64,000 nt of DNA from Flavihumibacter sp. UBA7668 (GTDB taxonomy: Bacteria > Bacteroidota > Bacteroidia > Chitinophagales > Chitinophagaceae), in the NCBI RefSeq assembly GCF_002483205.1, contig NZ_DLHM01000007.1:744001-808000 (forward strand), given 5' to 3'. Both the position numbers and the translations under genes were made by a program. The notes under the pieces are model-generated. The model had not been told where the DNA came from and searched no databases. It was given only the letters and a program-made list of their open reading frames with translations. This document shows positions 60,800 to 64,000 of this stretch, in pieces; within the stretch, counting starts at the first letter, position 1; each line of letters begins with the position of its first letter.

Positions 60800-62215
60800 A
60801 TGGATATTCTGATCATCCTGCTGTCTTTGACATTTCTGATGTTCGTCGCTTATCGCGGTTTTAGTGTCATATTGTTTGCTCCCATTGCTGCGCTCTTAGC
60901 AGTGGCACTGACCGGTCCGTCTTTGGTGCCCGTTTTTTTCTCGGGCATATTCATGGAAAAACTGGCGGGCTTTATCAAACTTTATTTTCCGGTGTTTTTA
61001 CTGGGTGCCATTTTTGGCAAACTTATAGAGATGTCGGGTTTTGCCCGTTCCATTGCTCATTCGATTATACGGGTAATTGGAGAAAAGAAAGCGATGCTGG
61101 CAATTGTAGTTGTGGGTGCCGTACTAACCTATGGCGGGGTATCATTATTTGTAGTTGCCTTTGCACTTTATCCGTTTGCTGTTGAATTATTTAAACTTGC
61201 TAATATTCCTAGGAGGCTGATTCCGGCTACGATTGCATTGGGTGCCTTTACGTTTACGATGGATGCCATGCCTGGTTCACCACAGATCCAGAATATTATT
61301 CCCACCACCTTCTTCAATACAACCACCTGGGCTGCTCCCTGGCTGGGTTTAATCGGAAGCATATTTGTTTTTACATTGGGTATGCTCTACCTGGAATGGA
61401 AACGTAAAAAAGCAGTCAAAGCCGGAGAAGGGTATGAAGCAGGGGTGTCATCCGGTTTGAACGCGGGCATTGCGCTTCCTGCAGGCCCGGGTGAAGGCGT
61501 ATTGCCTTCAGTTTCCCTTGCCGTGTTGCCCCTGTTATTGGTTGGAATTTGTAATAAGCTGTTCACCTTGCTGATTCTTGACCTGTATGAAAGCAAATTT
61601 GATTTTTCGACTATTGGTATCAGTGATGTGCAACCGATTGATGTGTCTAAACTGGCTGCAGTGTGGGCTGTTTCCGGTGCATTGATTGTAGGTGTCATTA
61701 CTGTTTTACTGACTGCATTCAATACAGTAAGGCAAGAATTCAATTCGGGCATTCAAACCTCTATAGGAGGCGCCATGCTTGCCACCATGAATACCGCTTC
61801 TGAATATGGATTTGGAAGTGTAATTGCGGCCTTGCCGGGTTTTAAACAGATTAACCAGGGCCTGGCCAATGCCGTCAGTGATCCGTTGGTGAATGAGGCC
61901 GTAACCACCACCAGCCTTGCTGGAATTACCGGGTCGGCTTCAGGCGGAATGAGCATTGCCCTGGCTGCTATGAGCGAAACCTATCTGGAACAGGCGGCTC
62001 AACATGGTATTCCTAATGAAGTATTGCACAGAGTGGCATCCATGGCAAGTGGTGGAATGGACACACTGCCCCATAATGGAGCAGTTATTACTTTATTGGC
62101 AGTAACAGGATTAACACATCGCCAATCCTATATTGATATTTTTGCCATGACCATCATCAAGACATTCGCAGTATTCCTCATTATTGGCATCTATTATTTC
62201 ACGGGCATTGTTTAA
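60800..62215 (+). CDS. GntP family permease
   Basis: A 471-aa inner-membrane transporter with about 12 predicted helices, for example at about 1-17, 23-45, 55-78, 98-125, 180-200, 235-255, 295-315 and 440-470. Conserved segments such as G-A-I-F-G-K-L-I-E-M-S-G-F-A, T-Y-G-G-V-S-L-F-V-V-A-F, M-P-G-S-P-Q-I-Q-N and G-S-A-S-G-G-M-S-I-A-L match the GntP family. The family covers gluconate and related sugar acids as well as D-3-hydroxybutyrate. The following 3-hydroxybutyrate dehydrogenase and CoA-transferase genes favour a 3-hydroxyacid as substrate. It is the only clear small-molecule cytoplasmic-membrane carrier in the window, so sugar-acid uptake for the 26.6-37.9 kb operon cannot be excluded. 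Confidence 0.92.
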   Translation: MDILIILLSLTFLMFVAYRGFSVILFAPIAALLAVALTGPSLVPVFFSGIFMEKLAGFIKLYFPVFLLGAIFGKLIEMSGFARSIAHSIIRVIGEKKAMLAIVVVGAVLTYGGVSLFVVAFALYPFAVELFKLANIPRRLIPATIALGAFTFTMDAMPGSPQIQNIIPTTFFNTTTWAAPWLGLIGSIFVFTLGMLYLEWKRKKAVKAGEGYEAGVSSGLNAGIALPAGPGEGVLPSVSLAVLPLLLVGICNKLFTLLILDLYESKFDFSTIGISDVQPIDVSKLAAVWAVSGALIVGVITVLLTAFNTVRQEFNSGIQTSIGGAMLATMNTASEYGFGSVIAALPGFKQINQGLANAVSDPLVNEAVTTTSLAGITGSASGGMSIALAAMSETYLEQAAQHGIPNEVLHRVASMASGGMDTLPHNGAVITLLAVTGLTHRQSYIDIFAMTIIKTFAVFLIIGIYYFTGIV

Positions 62216-62226
62216 TAATTACAGAT

Positions 62227-63000
62227 ATGAAAAAGAAAACCGTTTTAATTACCGGCAGCACCAGTGGAATTGGATTGGGCATTGCAAAAGGCTTTGCTGC
62301 TAAAGGATATCAATTGGTTTTTAATGGCCTGGAATCGAATGGTGCATCCATTGCGGCTGAAGTAGCGGGTGAACACGGTGTCGATTATATGTTTTCTGCT
62401 GCCAATATGCTTGATCCGGATGCCTTGAAAAAAATGGTAGAGGAAGCAACGGCAATGTTTGGTGGAATAGATATCCTTATAAACAATGCAGGTATTCAGC
62501 ATGTAGCGCCGATCGAAAGTTTCCCCGACAATAAGTGGTACGATATTATTGGAATCAATTTGCATGCAGCCTATCATCTTACCAAAGCTGTTTGGCCTTA
62601 TATGAAGGAACGACAGTTTGGCCGTATTATTAATATTGCCTCTGCTCATGGGCTGGTTGCCTCTGAATTTAAAAGTGCCTATGTTGCAGCCAAACATGGG
62701 CTGGTGGGCTTTACCAAAACGGCGGCGTTGGAAGGAGCTCCCTTCAACATAACCTGTAATGCCATTTGTCCGGGTTACGTAAAAACCCCTTTGGTAGAAA
62801 AGCAAGTGGCTGATCAGGCCCTGACACACGGTATACCGGAGTCGGAAGTGGCGGCCAAAGTAATGTTGCACAAACAGGCCGTAAAATCGTTTGTTCCGGT
62901 AGAGGTATTGGCGGAAATGGCGCTGTTGCTTGCTGTAGAAGGATCAGGAACAATTACCGGCACCGCCATACCGCTGGATGGCGGTTGGTCGGCGCAATAG
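62227..63000 (+). CDS. D-3-hydroxybutyrate dehydrogenase
   Basis: A 257-aa SDR with the pattern of bacterial D-3-hydroxybutyrate dehydrogenase: T-G-S-T-S-G-I-G-L-G-I-A cofactor loop, F-N-G-L after beta-2, I-N-N-A-G-I-Q-H-V-A-P-I-E-S-F, the catalytic Ser in I-A-S-A-H-G-L-V-A-S, Tyr152 and Lys156 in Y-V-A-A-K-H-G, and the family-specific C-P-G-Y-V-K-T-P-L-V-E-K-Q. It interconverts D-3-hydroxybutyrate and acetoacetate with NAD. Located 11 bp after the GntP-family permease and 13 bp before CoA-transferase subunit A, which would activate the acetoacetate formed. The I-Q-H-V and P-L-V-E-K-Q segments make this assignment firmer than for the other SDRs here. Confidence 0.92.
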   Translation: MKKKTVLITGSTSGIGLGIAKGFAAKGYQLVFNGLESNGASIAAEVAGEHGVDYMFSAANMLDPDALKKMVEEATAMFGGIDILINNAGIQHVAPIESFPDNKWYDIIGINLHAAYHLTKAVWPYMKERQFGRIINIASAHGLVASEFKSAYVAAKHGLVGFTKTAALEGAPFNITCNAICPGYVKTPLVEKQVADQALTHGIPESEVAAKVMLHKQAVKSFVPVEVLAEMALLLAVEGSGTITGTAIPLDGGWSAQ

Positions 63001-63013
63001 AAAAATAATTAGT

Positions 63014-63736
63014 ATGATCAATAAAGTGGTGCAATCGGTGGATGAAGCCATTGATGGAATTGAAAATGGAATGACACTGATGTTGGGTGGATTTGGGTTA
63101 TGTGGCATACCTGAAAATTGTATAACTGCGCTGGCGAAAAACGGTGTACAGGAACTTACCTGTATTTCTAATAACGCCGGCGTTGATAATTTCGGAATCG
63201 GTTTGTTATTGCAAAACCGGCAGGTAAAAAAAATGATTGCTTCCTATGTAGGTGAGAATGCAGAGTTCGAACGTCAGCTATTAACAGGTGAACTGGAAGT
63301 GGAACTTATACCACAGGGAACATTGGCTACCCGGTGCCTGGCGGCGGGGTATGGCATGCCTGTTGTGTTTACCCCGGCCGGCGTAGGAACTGAAGTGGCA
63401 GAGGGTAAGGAACAACGCAATTTTAATGGAAAAGATTATCTGATGGAAGTTGCGTTTGAGGCTGATTTTGCAATTGTAAAAGCATGGAAAGGCGATACGG
63501 CCGGAAATCTTGTATTCCGTGCTACTGCTCGAAACTTTAACCCGATAATGGCAATGGCAGGCAAAATGACGATTGCAGAAGTAGAAGAATTGGTGCCTGC
63601 TGGAACTCTTGACCCTGATCATATTCATACACCCGGTATTTATGTACATCGGATTTTTCAGGGAAAGGACTATGAAAAAAGAATTGAACAAAGAACATCG
63701 CGCCCATCGCAAAAAAAAGACAGGCATGCTGGATAA
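63014..63736 (+). CDS. scoA: 3-oxoacid CoA-transferase subunit A
   Basis: A 240-aa class I CoA-transferase alpha subunit. ATG 63014 is preferred; a frame from 62978 would overlap the previous gene. The glycine-rich CoA-binding start M-L-G-G-F-G-L-C-G-I-P-E-N and N-N-A-G-V-D-N-F-G-I-G-L-L are characteristic, as is E-G-K-E-Q-R-N-F-N-G-K-D-Y near the middle. Together with subunit B it moves CoA, usually from succinyl-CoA, to acetoacetate or another 3-oxoacid. It overlaps the subunit B start by 11 bp (ATG 63726, stop 63734-63736), consistent with coupled synthesis of the two subunits. Whether the substrate is acetoacetate or 3-oxoadipate cannot be settled by eye, but the hydroxybutyrate dehydrogenase favours acetoacetate. 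Confidence 0.94.
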   Translation: MINKVVQSVDEAIDGIENGMTLMLGGFGLCGIPENCITALAKNGVQELTCISNNAGVDNFGIGLLLQNRQVKKMIASYVGENAEFERQLLTGELEVELIPQGTLATRCLAAGYGMPVVFTPAGVGTEVAEGKEQRNFNGKDYLMEVAFEADFAIVKAWKGDTAGNLVFRATARNFNPIMAMAGKMTIAEVEELVPAGTLDPDHIHTPGIYVHRIFQGKDYEKRIEQRTSRPSQKKDRHAG

Positions 63737-64000
63737 AAACGGAATTGCAAAACGAATTGCCCGGGAAATCAAAAACAATTCCTATGTGAATTTGGGGATC
63801 GGCATCCCTACTCTGGTTGCGAATTATATTCCGGCAGAAATAAATGTGGTATTACAATCAGAAAATGGCTTATTGGGAATGGGACCATTTCCTGAAAAAG
63901 GGGAAGAAGATGCCGACCTGATTAATGCCGGAAAGCAAACCATAACCACCCTGCCTGGCTCTGCTATTTTTGATTCAGCCATGAGTTTCGGTATGATTCG
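63726..64000 (+). CDS. scoB: 3-oxoacid CoA-transferase subunit B, 5' part
   Basis: The first 91 codons of a class I CoA-transferase beta subunit, cut by the window end. It begins M-L-D-K-N-G-I-A-K-R-I-A-R-E-I and has L-G-I-G-I-P-T-L-V-A-N-Y-I-P; the catalytic Glu is in S-E-N-G-L-L-G-M-G-P-F-P, followed by K-G-E-E-D-A-D-L-I-N-A-G-K. All expected N-terminal motifs are intact. An in-frame ATG at 63672 would add a lysine-rich N-terminus not typical of the family, so 63726 is taken as the start. Confidence 0.92.
   Translation, partial: MLDKNGIAKRIAREIKNNSYVNLGIGIPTLVANYIPAEINVVLQSENGLLGMGPFPEKGEEDADLINAGKQTITTLPGSAIFDSAMSFGMI

Noticed and set aside
62245..62871. Long antisense open frame (about 200 codons) opposite the hydroxybutyrate dehydrogenase
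   Set aside because: It lies wholly opposite a well-motifed SDR gene and its translation has no recognisable domain, so it is a frame shadow.
1..64000. CRISPR arrays, tRNA or rRNA genes, insertion sequences, prophage genes
   Set aside because: Looked for regular direct repeats, transposase-type proteins and structural RNA patterns; none could be supported by reading.

Overview
The window looks like a chromosomal segment from a member of the Bacteroidota, most likely a soil or plant-litter Chitinophagaceae-type organism. The evidence is two SusC/SusD pairs, a FecI-type sigma factor with FecR, many lipoproteins and secreted glycoside hydrolases, stop/start overlaps of the TAATG kind, and weak Shine-Dalgarno sequences. 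The family assignment is inference; no rRNA, tRNA, insertion sequence or CRISPR array was seen.

Layout. (A) 1-1.6 kb: the end of a GH123-like (DUF4091) protein and a GH16 lipoprotein, closed by a strong hairpin terminator. (B) 1.7-4.0 kb, minus strand: an ECF sigma factor with a four-helix membrane partner, then a one-helix protein and a GreA/GreB-like protein. (C) 4.1-13.7 kb: a GH95 alpha-L-fucosidase, a FAD/Fe-S 2-hydroxyacid dehydrogenase, a polytopic DUF6056-like membrane protein and a GH2 beta-mannosidase-like enzyme, the last three joined by overlapping start and stop codons. (D) 13.7-15.0 kb, minus strand: a lipoprotein, followed by about 460 bp without an intact gene. (E) 15.4-26.5 kb: FecI, FecR, SusC with an STN domain, SusD, an S9 peptidase and a fusion of two different beta-lactamase-type serine hydrolases; this looks more like a peptide-uptake locus than a glycan locus.

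(F) 26.6-40.2 kb: a catabolic operon with SMP-30 lactonase, IlvD/Edd sugar-acid dehydratase, two SDR dehydrogenases, an FAH-family hydrolase, a second FAD/Fe-S dehydrogenase and PEP synthase, plus two TIM-barrel isomerase-like proteins and a Gfo/Idh oxidoreductase. Together these can form a complete non-phosphorylative route from an aldose (L-fucose, L-rhamnose or a pentose such as L-arabinose) through aldonolactone, aldonate, 2-keto-3-deoxyaldonate and 2,4-diketo-3-deoxyaldonate to pyruvate plus lactate or glycolate, and then to PEP. No kinase or aldolase is present.

(G) 40.2-59.8 kb: an AraC regulator divergent from a second polysaccharide-type locus, with a multidomain GH127 beta-L-arabinofuranosidase, a small carbohydrate-binding protein, SusC, SusD, a SusE-like glycan-binding lipoprotein, a PVC-type propeller/HEAT/cytochrome c lipoprotein, a ceramidase-like protein lacking the family nucleophile, an endonuclease/exonuclease/phosphatase-fold protein and a propeller-CBM-glycosidase fusion. 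(H) 59.8-64 kb: a 3-hydroxybutyrate-type operon with 3-hydroxyacyl-CoA dehydrogenase, GntP-family permease, D-3-hydroxybutyrate dehydrogenase and 3-oxoacid CoA-transferase A and B (B is cut by the window end). Everything from 41.2 kb to the end is on the plus strand with short gaps.
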